From: Paracoccaceae bacterium
GTDB lineage: Bacteria > Pseudomonadota > Alphaproteobacteria > Rhodobacterales > Rhodobacteraceae
Assembly: GCA_947476475.1 (NCBI GenBank)
Contig: CANJQT010000006.1
Coordinates: 1 to 64,000, forward strand
DNA length: 64,000 nt
Direction: 5' to 3'
The position numbers and the translations under genes are program-made. Under the pieces are notes generated by a model. That model was given only the letters and a program-made list of their open reading frames with translations, searched no databases and was not told where the DNA came from. This document shows, piece by piece, positions 51,181-61,007 of this stretch (position 1 is the stretch's first letter; the number at the start of each line of letters is the position of its first letter).

Positions 51181-51522
51181 CTATTCCTTTTCCATTGTGC
51201 ATTGTAGCGGATGCTGGTGGCGGCGGGCGAAATCCATCACCTGGCCCACTTTGGTTTCCGCCACCTCAAAGGAAAAGACGCCGACAACCGCAAGCCCTTT
51301 CTTGTGGACGGCCAGCATAATCTCGAACGCATCGGCATGGTTCAGCCCGAAGAACCGTTCAAGGATGTGGATGACGAACTCCATCGGCGTGTAGTCGTCG
51401 TTCAGCAGCAACACCTTATACATCGGCGGCCGCTGGGTCTTGGGCTTGGTCTTGGTGACGACAGAAGTTTCGCCATCCGCGCCTTCCCGGTGGTCGGACA
51501 GGGTGAAGGGGGGGCGCGCCAC
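51181..51522 (-). CDS. clpS: ATP-dependent Clp protease adaptor ClpS
   Basis: ClpS delivers N-degron substrates to ClpAP. The conserved core is intact: [59 protein letters not shown] and the HPLQC tail. GTG 51522 gives 113 residues, close to family length; GGAG lies about 11 nt upstream. A longer frame back to 51750 contains no family sequence. A TTG nearer to the GGAG is the alternative start. No clpA is adjacent. Confidence 0.9.
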   Translation of the reverse strand: MARPPFTLSDHREGADGETSVVTKTKPKTQRPPMYKVLLLNDDYTPMEFVIHILERFFGLNHADAFEIMLAVHKKGLAVVGVFSFEVAETKVGQVMDFARRHQHPLQCTMEKE

Positions 51523-51635
51523 GTCGGTCAATACTCCGCAGGGAATCAATATGCTCAGACTGTGCAGTATAGTCCGTTGCATGAATGAGAAAAGAGTTGC
51601 AGTGATTTTACGCGTTTGGGCAAGCGGGGGCGGTG

Positions 51636-52337
51636 ATGGGCAGGCTGGCGGCAATCGGGTTCGATGCGGATGACACGCTTTGGCATAACGAACGTGCCTT
51701 TCAGCTGACGCAGACGCGCTTTGCCGAACTGCTGGCCGATTTTGCCGCACCCGACCATCTGCAAGACCGCCTGCTGGCGGCCGAACGGCGCAATCTTGGG
51801 CATTATGGCTTTGGCGTCAAAGGCTTTGTTCTGTCGATGATCGAAACCGCGATCGAGGTGACGGATGCGCGGGTTCCCGCCGCAGTCATCGGCGAACTGG
51901 TGCGCGCCGGCCAGGAAATGCTGCTTCACCCGATTGAACTGCTGCCCGGCGCAGAGGCTGCAGTGGCGGCTTTGGCGGGGCGCTACCGTCTGGTGCTGGT
52001 GACAAAGGGTGATCTGCTGGATCAGGAACGCAAGCTCGCGCAATCGGGTCTGGGCGATCTTTTCGATGCCGTCGAAATCGTTTCCGACAAGCGGCCAGAT
52101 GTCTACGCGCAGGTTTTCGCACGCCACGGGGAAGGTGCGGCACGGGCGCTGATGGCCGGAAATTCGTTGAAATCCGATGTGTTGCCGATGATTGCGGCGG
52201 GTGGATACGGCGTTCACATCCCCCATGCGCTGACCTGGGCACTTGAACATGAGGCCGCGCCAGACGCCGAACCGCTGTTCCGGCATCTGGCGGACATCCG
52301 CGAATTGCCAACATTGGTGGCCGAGCTGGACGCCTGA
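51636..52337 (+). CDS. HAD family hydrolase
   Basis: The 233-residue protein has the HAD motif [15 protein letters not shown] with the nucleophile Asp and acid/base Asp, motif II in [13 protein letters not shown], and the late acidic motif region [20 protein letters not shown] helical cap (about 25-110) places it among phosphoglycolate-phosphatase-like HADs; the substrate is open. ATG 51636 follows GTG 51633; ribosome site GGGGGCGG. It diverges from clpS. Confidence 0.87.
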   Translation: MGRLAAIGFDADDTLWHNERAFQLTQTRFAELLADFAAPDHLQDRLLAAERRNLGHYGFGVKGFVLSMIETAIEVTDARVPAAVIGELVRAGQEMLLHPIELLPGAEAAVAALAGRYRLVLVTKGDLLDQERKLAQSGLGDLFDAVEIVSDKRPDVYAQVFARHGEGAARALMAGNSLKSDVLPMIAAGGYGVHIPHALTWALEHEAAPDAEPLFRHLADIRELPTLVAELDA

Positions 52338-52378
52338 CGTGGCGCATATTGCGATTATGTGACAGCGCGCCACAAGAT

Positions 52379-52417
52379 GTAGTGGCACCTGTGCATATCG
52401 GGTATATCCGCCACTAC
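52379..52417. promoter_or_regulatory. Inverted repeat upstream of the carboxypeptidase gene
   Basis: GTAGTGGC (52379-52386) and GCCACTAC (52410-52417) are perfect 8-bp arms 23 nt apart. A further GCCAC lies at 52369-52373, so three related half-sites occur within 50 bp. A regulatory role for the downstream gene is plausible but unproven. Confidence 0.35.
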
Positions 52418-52528
52418 AACTAAAACCGCAAAGGCATTGAAGAAAAAGATGTTTTCGCCTTTTGACCCCTGTGCTATCGTCACCGCAAATCAGAATAACT
52501 CGGCAACGACCGGGGTGAGGCAGCGGCA

Positions 52529-54469
52529 GTGACAGACAAATTCGCATTCGTGCAGCGATGGATTTCCGACATTTGGACGATTGCGGTTCTGGCGGTTGCC
52601 ATGCTGCTTCTGCCGATAGGCCTGATGGCCGCGCCCTATGCCGATTTCGTCATTGATGCGCGCACCGGCGAAGTGCTGCACGCCACCAACGCCGATACAC
52701 GGCTGCACCCGGCCTCGCTGACCAAGATGATGACGCTCTACATCGCGTTCGAGGCGATCGAACATGGCGAAATTTCGCTCGATACGATGGTGACGGTATC
52801 GAAATATGCGGCCAGCCAGCCGCCGTCGCGACTGGGGCTGCGCGCCGGCCAGAAAATCGCGCTGCGCTACCTGATCCGTGCCGCCGCGATCAAATCCGCC
52901 AATGATGCTGCCGCCGCGATCGGCGATGCGATCGAAGGCGACAAGGCCAGTTTCGCCAAACGCATGAACCGCACCGCAAAAGCCCTTGGCATGAACAGCA
53001 CCAGCTTTCGCAACCCCCACGGGCTGACGGAAAAGGGCCACATGTCGACGGCGCGCGACATGGTCACGTTGGGCCGTCGGCTTTTCTATGACTTCCCCCA
53101 ATACTACGGCATCTTCTCGCGCCGCACTGCAGACGCAGGCGTGGCCAAGGTTTCCGCGACCAACCGCCGGTTCCTTGACAGTTACGAAGGCGCGGACGGG
53201 ATCAAGACCGGCTATACCGCGCCTGCGGGCTTCAACCTCGTGGCCTCGGCGCAGCGGGGCGACAAGCGGATCATCGCCTCGATTTTCGGCGGCACCTCTA
53301 CCGCGATGCGCAATGCGCGGATGGCCGATCTGCTGGATCTGGGCTTTGGCAAGGCCCCGCGCCGCGCCAAGGAACAAAAACCCCCGGCAATCGACTACAT
53401 GGCACATGTCGACGACGAAACCGTCACCGAAGACCTGATGGCAGAAGCGGTGGCGGCCGATGTCGACCCCAACAATCCGGCGTCCGGCAAGACCCTGCGC
53501 CTGAATATGGCGGTGGCGCAAAGCCCCTTCCCCAAGGCGCGCGGCGTCAAGCCCGTGCCGGGGGCCATCGCCTTGGCAGAGGCAGACACCGACAGCGCCG
53601 ATGCGGTGATTGCCGACGAGGCCGCCGAAATGGCCGCCGCGACCGATGATCTGATGGCATCCTTGCAAGACACCATCACCGCCGCACTGGAAGACGCGCA
53701 AGACACCAGCGACGAATTCACCCAGACGGCGGCACCCCAGCCTGAAACCCTTGCCATGGCGCAATCCGCAACCGATCCGGCGGCTACAGAAGCACCTGCG
53801 GACGAAGCCATCCAGCTTGCCGATGCGACACCTGCCCCCGTGATTGAAGGATCGGCCATCGCCCCCAAGGCTACCCCCGTGCCTTTGGCGCGACCGGTGG
53901 CCCTGATGGCGGCTGTCGCCACAACGGAAACCGACGTTCCCGCCGCAGTCCTGACCCAAGACACCAGCGCCGCACTCCCCACCCCAGAGGTGGATCTGGC
54001 GCAACTGCCCGAACCAACCATCAAGGCGGATACCCCGACGGCCACGCCAGTTGACCCCGCCGCGAGCCAGCTTGCAGCCGCCACCATCGTGCTGACACCC
54101 CCAAGCAGGGTAAAAGCCCCGCAGCCAGAGACTGTGGTGCTGGCCTCGGCTGAAACCGCAACCACGGCTTCTGACGAAGGCCCGACCAGTCAACTGGAAA
54201 TCGTCACCCGGGTTTCCACCTCTGGTGGGCAGGAGTGGGGCATCAATGTCGGCAGCTTCCCGTCGCGCTATAATGCCGAACGGGAACTTCTGCGCACCGC
54301 ACTCGTGGAAATGACAACGCTGAATGACGCTTTGCGCAAGGTATCCAGCCGCAAAGGTGCGTTTGACGCGAACTTTGTTGGCATGACCCAGGAAAGCGCC
54401 GAACTGGCCTGCCGTCGCCTGTCCGCTCGCGGCACCGAATGCACGGTCCTTGCGCCCACCCTGAACTGA
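52529..54469 (+). CDS. D-alanyl-D-alanine carboxypeptidase with C-terminal SPOR domain
   Basis: The 646-residue precursor has a membrane/signal helix (about 15-35), a class A PBP catalytic domain with SxxK in HPASLTKMMTLY, SxN in IKSANDAAAAIG and KTG in GADGIKTGYTAP, then a long Ala/Pro/Thr/Asp-rich linker (about 300-560). A SPOR domain (WGINVGSFPSRYNAERELLR) ends the protein. DD-carboxypeptidases trim pentapeptides; SPOR binds denuded septal glycan, so a septal location is likely. GTG 52529 has GAGG 8 nt upstream. The linker length is unusual but in frame throughout. Confidence 0.92.
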   Translation: MTDKFAFVQRWISDIWTIAVLAVAMLLLPIGLMAAPYADFVIDARTGEVLHATNADTRLHPASLTKMMTLYIAFEAIEHGEISLDTMVTVSKYAASQPPSRLGLRAGQKIALRYLIRAAAIKSANDAAAAIGDAIEGDKASFAKRMNRTAKALGMNSTSFRNPHGLTEKGHMSTARDMVTLGRRLFYDFPQYYGIFSRRTADAGVAKVSATNRRFLDSYEGADGIKTGYTAPAGFNLVASAQRGDKRIIASIFGGTSTAMRNARMADLLDLGFGKAPRRAKEQKPPAIDYMAHVDDETVTEDLMAEAVAADVDPNNPASGKTLRLNMAVAQSPFPKARGVKPVPGAIALAEADTDSADAVIADEAAEMAAATDDLMASLQDTITAALEDAQDTSDEFTQTAAPQPETLAMAQSATDPAATEAPADEAIQLADATPAPVIEGSAIAPKATPVPLARPVALMAAVATTETDVPAAVLTQDTSAALPTPEVDLAQLPEPTIKADTPTATPVDPAASQLAAATIVLTPPSRVKAPQPETVVLASAETATTASDEGPTSQLEIVTRVSTSGGQEWGINVGSFPSRYNAERELLRTALVEMTTLNDALRKVSSRKGAFDANFVGMTQESAELACRRLSARGTECTVLAPTLN

Positions 54470-54496
54470 CGGGGCGCGCAACTGCCGGGCAATGGC

Positions 54497-54655
54497 CTAG
54501 GGTTTGGGCCGGTCGTCCCAGTCCTTGCGCAGAACCCGGTGACCATCGCCGTCAGGGTCATCATACTGACGGTTCCGCAGGGTCCAGAGAAACCCCAAAA
54601 GCCCCAGCCCGCCCAGAAACAGCGACACCGGAATAAGGATGGCAAGCATTTCCAT
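54497..54655 (-). CDS. ccoS: cbb3-type cytochrome oxidase assembly protein CcoS
   Basis: The 52-residue protein has one membrane helix (MLAILIPVSLFLGGLGLLGF) and the CcoS signature LRNRQYDDPDGDGHRVLRKD. CcoS is needed for correct cofactor insertion into cbb3 oxidase. It starts 11 nt after the ccoI stop, closing the ccoGHIS run. Confidence 0.92.
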   Translation of the reverse strand: MEMLAILIPVSLFLGGLGLLGFLWTLRNRQYDDPDGDGHRVLRKDWDDRPKP

Positions 54656-54666
54656 GGGCGCCGGTC

Positions 54667-56856
54667 CTATTTCAGCCGCAGCGCGTTCAGCGTGACGGTC
54701 AGCGACGAGGTGGACATCGCCAAGGCCGCTATCAGCGGGGTGGCAAGCCCGATCAGCGCCACCGGCACAGCCACCAGATTATAGGCCAGCGATAGCGCGA
54801 AATTCTGCTTGATCCGGCGGCGGGCCTGAACGGCTATCCGGCGGGCATCGGCGATGGGCGCGATATCTTGGCCCAGCAACACGATATCCGACGCCACCCG
54901 CGCCGCATCCAGCGCGGACGCCGGTGAAATCGACACATGCGCCGATGCCAGTGCCACCGTATCGTTCAGCCCGTCGCCCACCATCAGCACCCGCGCGCCC
55001 TGTCCGGTCAGCGCGCCGATATGGGCCGCCTTTTCCGCCGGAAGCATCTCTGACCGCCAGTCCGCGATTCCCAGGTCGCGCGCAAGGGCCGCAACTGGCG
55101 CTTCGGCGTCGCCCGACAAAAGCGCCACTTTCAGCCCGGCGGCTTTCAGCGTCTTGACCAGACCGGCGGCACCGGGGCGCAGCCGGTCGGTAAATGTCAG
55201 CGCCCGTGCCGGGGCCGCACCAACCTGCAGGAAAGTTGCGGTTTGCGCCGCAGCCGTCGCCCCGACCCACGAGGCGCGGCCAAGACGGACGCGCATGCCG
55301 TTCCACAGGCCTTCGACGCCATATCCGGCGCTTTCGCGAATATCCTCAACATGGGCAGGCGCAAGGTCCCGCAACCTCAGCGCCGACGCCAAGGCCCGGC
55401 TGAGTGGATGGGAAGACCCTTCGGCCAGTGCCGCAACCAGCGCCAGATCGGCTTCGCTGAATGCCTCAAGGTTCGCAGGTTCCAGCGCCCCCAGCGTCAG
55501 CGTGCCAGTCTTGTCAAACACGACCGTATCCACCTCGGCCAACCGTTCCAGCGCGGTGCCGTTCTTGATCAGCAGCCCCAGCCGGAACAGCTTGCCCGAC
55601 GCCGCAGTGATGACCGATGGCACCGCCAGCGCCAATGCGCAGGGGCAGGTGATGATCAGCACCGCCGCCGCCACATTGACCGCCAGCCGCACATCGCCCC
55701 CCGAATGGATCATCCAGCCGATGAAGGACGAAAGCGCCAGCACATGCACCGCAGGCGAATAGCGCCGCGCCATCCGGTCGGCCAGCGACATGTAGCGGTT
55801 CTTGGCGCTTTCGGCGACGGCCACCAGATCGGCCATCCGGTGCAGGGACGATTCCTTCCCGGCGGAGGTGACCTGCACGGTCAGCGGACCGGTAAGATTG
55901 ACCTCGCCCGCGCTGACGATACTGCCGGGCAAGGCCGGGGCAGGCAGGGTTTCCCCGGTCAGCAGCGACCGGTCCAGTTCCGAATTGCCCAGCGTCACGA
56001 TCCCGTCCACCGGCATCCGCGCGCCGGGGCGCACCAGAACCAGATCGCCGGCCGAAATCTCGGCCAGCGGCACTAGCAGCTCCTGCCCGTCGCGCAGCAG
56101 GATGGCGCGCGGCACCTCTAGGGCTGCCAGTTCCTCGGCGGCTGACCGGGCCGCCGCACGGCTGCGGTAATCCAGATAGCGCCCCGCCAGAAGGAAGAAA
56201 CACAAGGACACCGCCGCATCGAAATAGGCATGTTCGCCGCCCATGAACGTCTCGAACAAGGAAATCGACGAAGCAAGGATCAACGCCAGCGATATTGGCA
56301 CATCCATCCCCAGCCGCCGCGCCTTCAGGGACGCGATGGCTGACACGAAGAAGGGCTGGCCCGCAAAGGCCAGCGTCGGCAGGGCAATCATCGCACTGAT
56401 CCAATGGAACAGATCGCGGGTCGCGTCTTCGGCCCCTGACCAGACGGCCACCGACAAAAGCATGATGTTCATCATCGAAAACCCGGCCACGCCCAGGCGC
56501 ATCAACAGATCATGCCCGCGCTTTTCACTGGCGGTCGACGACAGCATTACCACATCCAGTTCAAGCGCCGGATAGCCGATGGCGGCAAGGACGGCGATCA
56601 GATGATCGGGCAATATATCCGGGCGGGCGCGGACACTGACCCGCCGCAGGGTCAGGTTGACGCGCGCCGAACTGACGCCGGGCAGGGCCGACAGCGCGTT
56701 TTCGATGGCCGAAATCGCGGCGGCACCACTGGCCGTGGGCACCGACAGCACGATCCCCGCATCGGCAGCCAGACGGCGGCTTTCGGCCAGCAGTTCGGTC
56801 GCGGGCAGGGCGACGCAGGCCGGACAGGCGGAAAATGCGCTTTCGGCCATGCTCAT
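54667..56856 (-). CDS. ccoI: Copper-translocating P-type ATPase for cbb3 oxidase assembly
   Basis: CcoI/FixI moves copper across the inner membrane for the CcoN active site. The 729-residue P1B ATPase has an N-terminal CPAC metal motif, a ferredoxin-like HMA domain (about 35-100), eight membrane helices, the CPC ion site in LIITCPCALALAVPSV, the phosphorylation motif VVFDKTGTLTLG, HPLSRAL and GDGLNDTVALA. ATG 56856 overlaps the ccoH region closely (gap 2 nt); ATG 56850 is an alternative start. Neighbours fix the role as CcoI rather than CopA. Confidence 0.95.
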   Translation of the reverse strand: MSMAESAFSACPACVALPATELLAESRRLAADAGIVLSVPTASGAAAISAIENALSALPGVSSARVNLTLRRVSVRARPDILPDHLIAVLAAIGYPALELDVVMLSSTASEKRGHDLLMRLGVAGFSMMNIMLLSVAVWSGAEDATRDLFHWISAMIALPTLAFAGQPFFVSAIASLKARRLGMDVPISLALILASSISLFETFMGGEHAYFDAAVSLCFFLLAGRYLDYRSRAAARSAAEELAALEVPRAILLRDGQELLVPLAEISAGDLVLVRPGARMPVDGIVTLGNSELDRSLLTGETLPAPALPGSIVSAGEVNLTGPLTVQVTSAGKESSLHRMADLVAVAESAKNRYMSLADRMARRYSPAVHVLALSSFIGWMIHSGGDVRLAVNVAAAVLIITCPCALALAVPSVITAASGKLFRLGLLIKNGTALERLAEVDTVVFDKTGTLTLGALEPANLEAFSEADLALVAALAEGSSHPLSRALASALRLRDLAPAHVEDIRESAGYGVEGLWNGMRVRLGRASWVGATAAAQTATFLQVGAAPARALTFTDRLRPGAAGLVKTLKAAGLKVALLSGDAEAPVAALARDLGIADWRSEMLPAEKAAHIGALTGQGARVLMVGDGLNDTVALASAHVSISPASALDAARVASDIVLLGQDIAPIADARRIAVQARRRIKQNFALSLAYNLVAVPVALIGLATPLIAALAMSTSSLTVTLNALRLK

Positions 56857-56858
56857 GG

Positions 56859-57314
56859 TCAGCCCTTCACAAACAGATCAAGCCGCTGGTGAAAGCGGGT
56901 GCCATCCTCGGCCCGCGCTTCCAGCAGGATCATCCAGCGGCCCTTTTCCAGATCGACACGTGCTGCAAAATCGCCGTTCGCATAGGTGAAGGCCGGGGTC
57001 TTGTCCTCGGCCGCCTCGGTGGTGCGCCCGACCAGCGCGGTGACATTGCTTGCCTCGACCGGCTTTCCATCCCGGTCGCGGAAAGACAGGATCAGCTGCC
57101 CGTCCTCGTAACGATAGTCCAGCGTCCACCCGAGCTTCTGTTGCGCCGCCCGCTCGGCATCGAAGCTTTGCGAGGCGACATAGGAATTCGGCACCTCAAG
57201 GCCGGGAAAGGTTTTGACCGCCTTGACCGCCAGCAGCACATTCACCGCGATGATCAAGCCAAAAGCCCCCGCCGTGATCGCAAAGACCTTTGCCCCCGTC
57301 AGTTCGCGCGCCAT
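56859..57314 (-). CDS. ccoH: cbb3 oxidase assembly/accessory protein CcoH (FixH)
   Basis: The 151-residue protein has one N-terminal membrane helix (ITAGAFGLIIAVNVLLAVKA) followed by the FixH domain with TFPGLEVPNSYVASQSFD and the late KGRWMILLEARAEDGTRFHQ. CcoH binds the oxidase during assembly. ATG 57314 follows a GGGGCAG tract. It lies 1 nt behind ccoG and 2 nt ahead of ccoI, so all are in one transcript. Confidence 0.93.
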   Translation of the reverse strand: MARELTGAKVFAITAGAFGLIIAVNVLLAVKAVKTFPGLEVPNSYVASQSFDAERAAQQKLGWTLDYRYEDGQLILSFRDRDGKPVEASNVTALVGRTTEAAEDKTPAFTYANGDFAARVDLEKGRWMILLEARAEDGTRFHQRLDLFVKG

Positions 57315-57315
57315 G

Positions 57316-58752
57316 TTACTGCCCCTTTCCGTGGAAGACCGTATCAGCATTGACCCGGTCTGTCGCATGGGTCAGATCGACGACCCAGAACCGCATTTCC
57401 ATCTGCCCGCCCATCGCCGCCTTCGATCCCGGCTCTGCCGATACATAGATGCGCTGGGTGACAGTGGCATCCGGGGGCACTTCGACCACAGTCTGGTCCT
57501 TGCCTTCCAGTGTCAGGGTCAGCGGCTCGGGCGCGGTCAAGGATATGTGGAACGGCCGCACTTCGCCATGCTTGTTGTGTAGACGCACTTCATAGGTGTT
57601 GCGGATGGTGCCATCGGCCAGGGTGACGAACAATGGATTGCGCACCGGCGTGACATTCAACCCGATCGGCGAACGCATGAACAAAGCCACGATCATCGCA
57701 ATCCCCACGCCGCTCCACAGCGTGGTGTAAAGGATGGTGCGCGGCCGGAAGATGTGTTTCCAGATATTCTTCGGCTTGCCGCCCGCCCGTTCTTCGGCCT
57801 CGTCCTTCAAGGCCATGTAGTCGATCAGACCGCGCGGCTTTTCGATCTTGTCCATCACCTCGTTGCAGGCGTCGATGCACAGCGCACAGGTGATGCATTC
57901 CATCTGCTGCCCGTCGCGGATGTCGATACCCATCGGGCAGACGTTCACGCAGGCCATGCAGTCGATGCAATCGCCCAGTTGTTCCGCTGCCGGATCCTCG
58001 GTCTTCTTCAGTTTGCCGCGCGGTTCGCCGCGCCAGTCGCGGTAACCGACGACCAGCGTATCCTCGTCCATCATTGCTGCCTGAATCCGTGGCCACGGGC
58101 AGGCATAGATGCAGATCTGTTCGCGCGCGAAGCCGCCGAAGAAGAAGGTGGTCAGCGCCAGGATCGTCATGGTGACATAGGCAACCGGATGGGCCGTGCC
58201 GTTCAGCAGGTTCCAGAACAGCGTCGGCGCATCGGTGAAATAGAAGACCCAGGCACCCCCGGTCGCAAGGCCGATGGCCAGCCACACCGTCCACTTGATC
58301 GCCCGCAGGCGGACCTTCTGGGCGTTCCATTTCTGATGGTAAAGCCGCACGCGTGCGTTGCGGTCGCCCTCGATCCAGCGCTCGACCAGAATGAAAAGGT
58401 CGGTCCAGACAGTCTGCGGGCAGGCATAGCCGCACCAGACCCGCCCCAGCGCCGAAGTGAACAGAAACAGGCCAAGGCCCGCCATGATCAGCAGCCCTGC
58501 CACGAAATAGAACTCGTCGGGCCAGATTTCGATCATGAAGAAAAAGAAGCGCCGGTTCGCAAGATCTATCAACACCGCCTGATCCGGCAGCTCCGGCCCG
58601 CGGTCCCAGCGGATCCAGGGCACCAGGTAATAGATACCCAGCGTCACCGCCATGATGATCCATTTCAGATTGCGGAACGCACCTTTGACGCGGCGTGGGA
58701 AAATAGGCTCTTGCGCCGCATAAAGGGCGGGAGGGGATTCGTTGGCGCTCAT
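57316..58752 (-). CDS. ccoG: Cytochrome c oxidase accessory protein CcoG (FixG/RdxB), polyferredoxin
   Basis: The 478-residue membrane protein has five or more helices and two 4Fe-4S motifs: CIDCMACVNVCPMGIDIRDG and CITCALCIDACNEVMDK. Other conserved segments are WCGYACPQTVWTDLF and REQICIYACPWPRIQAAM. It ends in an Ig-like periplasmic domain. CcoG reduces Cu(II) for loading by CcoI. ATG 58752 gives the family N-terminus. A perfect FNR-type box lies 61 nt upstream. Confidence 0.96.
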   Translation of the reverse strand: MSANESPPALYAAQEPIFPRRVKGAFRNLKWIIMAVTLGIYYLVPWIRWDRGPELPDQAVLIDLANRRFFFFMIEIWPDEFYFVAGLLIMAGLGLFLFTSALGRVWCGYACPQTVWTDLFILVERWIEGDRNARVRLYHQKWNAQKVRLRAIKWTVWLAIGLATGGAWVFYFTDAPTLFWNLLNGTAHPVAYVTMTILALTTFFFGGFAREQICIYACPWPRIQAAMMDEDTLVVGYRDWRGEPRGKLKKTEDPAAEQLGDCIDCMACVNVCPMGIDIRDGQQMECITCALCIDACNEVMDKIEKPRGLIDYMALKDEAEERAGGKPKNIWKHIFRPRTILYTTLWSGVGIAMIVALFMRSPIGLNVTPVRNPLFVTLADGTIRNTYEVRLHNKHGEVRPFHISLTAPEPLTLTLEGKDQTVVEVPPDATVTQRIYVSAEPGSKAAMGGQMEMRFWVVDLTHATDRVNADTVFHGKGQ

Positions 58753-58812
58753 TTCGACGGATCCAGTCTGTTCGCGTTCGCTGTCTTGTCTACCCAAGGA
58801 TGCGCCTTGGCT

Positions 58813-58826
58813 TTGACATAGGTCAA
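58813..58826. promoter_or_regulatory. FNR/FnrL box upstream of ccoG
   Basis: TTGACATAGGTCAA matches TTGAY-N4-RTCAA with perfect dyad symmetry. Its centre is about 68 nt before the ccoG ATG, consistent with a class II site near -41 of a promoter giving a short leader. It implies oxygen-responsive expression of ccoGHIS separate from ccoNOQP. Confidence 0.85.
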
Positions 58827-59148
58827 CCCGGGTGCGCTGCAACGCCGCAGCCAGTCTGATGCGCAGAATGCCGCATGGCCTGTGCAAACGAAAAAATGCA
58901 CCGGCGCTCTCAGGAAACGCGCGAACAGGTCATCAAGCAACCGGTGCATGATCCCGGAAACGAATCCGAAACCACGCACACCATCTCAGATCGGCTTCCG
59001 GCCGACTTTGACCTGCATCAATTCGCTTCGACCTCTTGCCTTTCCGGTCGTAGAAGCATGCACCGCGCGCCCCGTCTCGCCGAAAAAGGGCCGGGATCAC
59101 TGGCGTCTTGCGCCCGCAACCACACAACGACTGCCAGCCTGCACAACG
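58827..59148. other. Intergenic region between ccoP and ccoG
   Basis: About 320 bases with no gene that I can support. Frames on both strands of up to about 115 codons occur but lack ribosome sites and recognisable sequence. The region carries the FnrL box at its ccoG end and the ccoNOQP terminator at its ccoP end. Confidence 0.6.
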
Positions 59149-59175
59149 AAAAAGGCCCCCGACAGCGCGGGGGCC
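59149..59175 (-). terminator. Rho-independent terminator of ccoNOQP
   Basis: On the minus strand, GGCCCCC (59175-59169) pairs with GGGGGCC (59160-59154), followed by five T residues (59153-59149). It lies about 20 nt past the ccoP stop. Confidence 0.88.
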
Positions 59176-59195
59176 CCTGATTTTTCCGGCAAGCC

Positions 59196-60062
59196 TTACT
59201 GCTCGCCGCCGCCCAAGCTGTGGACATAGCTGGCAACTGCGCGGATGTCGGATTCCGACAGGCGGCCTGTCCATGCCGGCATCACCCCGAAGCGGGCCTT
59301 GGTGACCGTTTCGGTGACCGTGGCCGCATCACCGCCATAAAGCCAGATCGCATCCGTCAGGTTCGGCGCGCCCTGCGCGCGGTCGCCCTTGCCGTCGACA
59401 CCGTGGCAGGCCGCGCAATTGTCGGTGAAGACCTGCACACCCTTGGCGGCCAGCGCTGCATCATGCTCCTGACCCGAGATGTTCAGCACATGGTTCACGA
59501 CAGCGTCGATATCGGCCGGTTCCAGAATGTCGCCAAAAGCGGGCATCTGCGAAAAGCGGGCATCAGCGTCGGTCGTATTGCGGATCCCGTGGGTCACTGA
59601 ATAGTGGATGTCGTCGATCGTACCGCCCCAAAGCCAGTCGTTATCCAACAGGTTGGGGAACCCTTTCGCCCCGCCCGCGCCTGCACCGTGGCACTGCGCG
59701 CACCAAGTCTGGAACACCGCCTTGCCCGCATTCTGGGCAAAGGGGCCAAGTTCGGCGTCAGTGGCAATCGACGCCAGCGGCGCTGCGGCCAGCTTCGCCT
59801 CGATCGCGGCATTGGCATCGTCAAAGGCCTTGATGTCGGCAGCAACCTCTTCGCGCGTCGAACCGCCCCACAGCCCGTGGGTGACGCCGCTGATCAGCGG
59901 CCACGCGGGGTAAAGCATAGTATAGCCGATCCCCCAGATGATGGTGGCGTAAAAGGTCCACAGCCACCAGCGCGGCATCGGATTGTCGAATTCCTGAATC
60001 CCGTCCCAAATATGGCCTGTGGTCTTCGGATCGGATTTCTTTTCAACCGGTTTCTTGCTCAT
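59196..60062 (-). CDS. ccoP: cbb3-type cytochrome c oxidase subunit III (dihaem)
   Basis: The 288-residue subunit has an N-terminal membrane helix ([20 protein letters not shown]) and two haem c motifs, [18 protein letters not shown] and [20 protein letters not shown], each with a later Met ligand ([18 protein letters not shown]). It relays electrons from soluble cytochrome c to CcoO. Its ATG overlaps the ccoQ stop by 4 nt. Last gene before the terminator. Confidence 0.97.
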   Translation of the reverse strand: MSKKPVEKKSDPKTTGHIWDGIQEFDNPMPRWWLWTFYATIIWGIGYTMLYPAWPLISGVTHGLWGGSTREEVAADIKAFDDANAAIEAKLAAAPLASIATDAELGPFAQNAGKAVFQTWCAQCHGAGAGGAKGFPNLLDNDWLWGGTIDDIHYSVTHGIRNTTDADARFSQMPAFGDILEPADIDAVVNHVLNISGQEHDAALAAKGVQVFTDNCAACHGVDGKGDRAQGAPNLTDAIWLYGGDAATVTETVTKARFGVMPAWTGRLSESDIRAVASYVHSLGGGEQ

Positions 60063-60256
60063 TGTCCCGTCTCCTCTCCCGCGGCCGCGACCGGGGCAGG
60101 TTTGTCTTCATGGCGGAAGGGGATCTGCGATATCTCATCGTGCAGCCTGCGGCTGCCGGGCCGAAAGGCCCAGGCGATCATCCCAAGGAACAGGACGAAC
60201 AGCGCCAGAAGCGCCCAGCTATCGGCAAATTCCCGAAGAAGCGAGTAAAGATCCAT
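60059..60256 (-). CDS. ccoQ: cbb3-type cytochrome oxidase subunit CcoQ (FixQ)
   Basis: The 65-residue protein has one membrane helix ([20 protein letters not shown]) followed by [18 protein letters not shown]. CcoQ stabilises the oxidase and in Rhodobacter sphaeroides influences oxygen signalling. It lies 11 nt after ccoO and overlaps ccoP. Confidence 0.95.
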   Translation of the reverse strand: MDLYSLLREFADSWALLALFVLFLGMIAWAFRPGSRRLHDEISQIPFRHEDKPAPVAAAGEETGQ

Positions 60257-60267
60257 CGCTTCCCCCC

Positions 60268-60993
60268 TTAGCGGTTCGGGTCAGGCTGGAAGGTCGAGAA
60301 ATCGACCATCGTGCCCATGACCTGAAGATATGCCACCAGCGCATCCATTTCCGAAACACCGGGCTGGCCATCGAAATTGCGCACCTGAACCTTGGTATAG
60401 CGTTCTTCAAGGCCCGCATAATCGCTGTCCGGGTCGGCTTGCGCGGCAAAGTCGGCCTTGGCGGCTTCGATCATTTCGCTGGTATAGGGAACACCAACCA
60501 TCGCATGGGTTTCCAGCTTTGCCTGAATATCCTGCGTGTCGATTTCGCGATTCAGCAGGAAGCCATATTTCGGCATCACCGATTCCGGCACCACCGACTG
60601 CGGATCGGTCAGGTGGGCGACATGCCATTCGTCGGAATAGCGTTCGCCCACGCGGGCCAGATCCGGGCCGGTACGTTTCGATCCCCACTGGAACGGATGA
60701 TCATACATCGATTCCGCCGCAAGGCTGTACTGACCGTAACGTTCCACCTCGTCGCGCATCGGGCGGATCATCTGGCTGTGGCAGACATAGCAGCCCTCGC
60801 GGATGTAGATATCACGCCCCGTCAGCTCCAGCGGCGTGTAGGGCCGCATGCCTTCAACCTTTTCGATGGTGTTCTGCAGGTAGAACAGCGGGGCAATTTC
60901 GACGATCCCGCCGATCGTCACCACCAGAAGCGAACCCACCAGCAAAAGTGATGCGTTCTTTTCAAGTATCTTGTGCTTTTCAAGTATTCCCAT
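60268..60993 (-). CDS. ccoO: cbb3-type cytochrome c oxidase subunit II (monohaem)
   Basis: The 241-residue subunit has an N-terminal membrane helix ([20 protein letters not shown]) and a single haem c site [20 protein letters not shown], with [20 protein letters not shown] and [12 protein letters not shown] 60993 is the family start ([13 protein letters not shown]); in-frame sequence upstream is not family-like. Lies 14 nt after ccoN. Confidence 0.97.
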   Translation of the reverse strand: MGILEKHKILEKNASLLLVGSLLVVTIGGIVEIAPLFYLQNTIEKVEGMRPYTPLELTGRDIYIREGCYVCHSQMIRPMRDEVERYGQYSLAAESMYDHPFQWGSKRTGPDLARVGERYSDEWHVAHLTDPQSVVPESVMPKYGFLLNREIDTQDIQAKLETHAMVGVPYTSEMIEAAKADFAAQADPDSDYAGLEERYTKVQVRNFDGQPGVSEMDALVAYLQVMGTMVDFSTFQPDPNR

Positions 60994-61007
60994 GGTTCCG
61001 GCCCCCC

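Noticed and set aside
52490-54481. 663-codon minus-strand frame opposite the SPOR carboxypeptidase
   Set aside because: Gly-rich shadow of the Ala/Pro linker; the plus-strand frame has the catalytic motifs.
58749-58979. Minus-strand frame extending upstream of ccoG as a small gene
   Set aside because: It overlaps the ccoG start and FnrL box and resembles no protein; region treated as regulatory.
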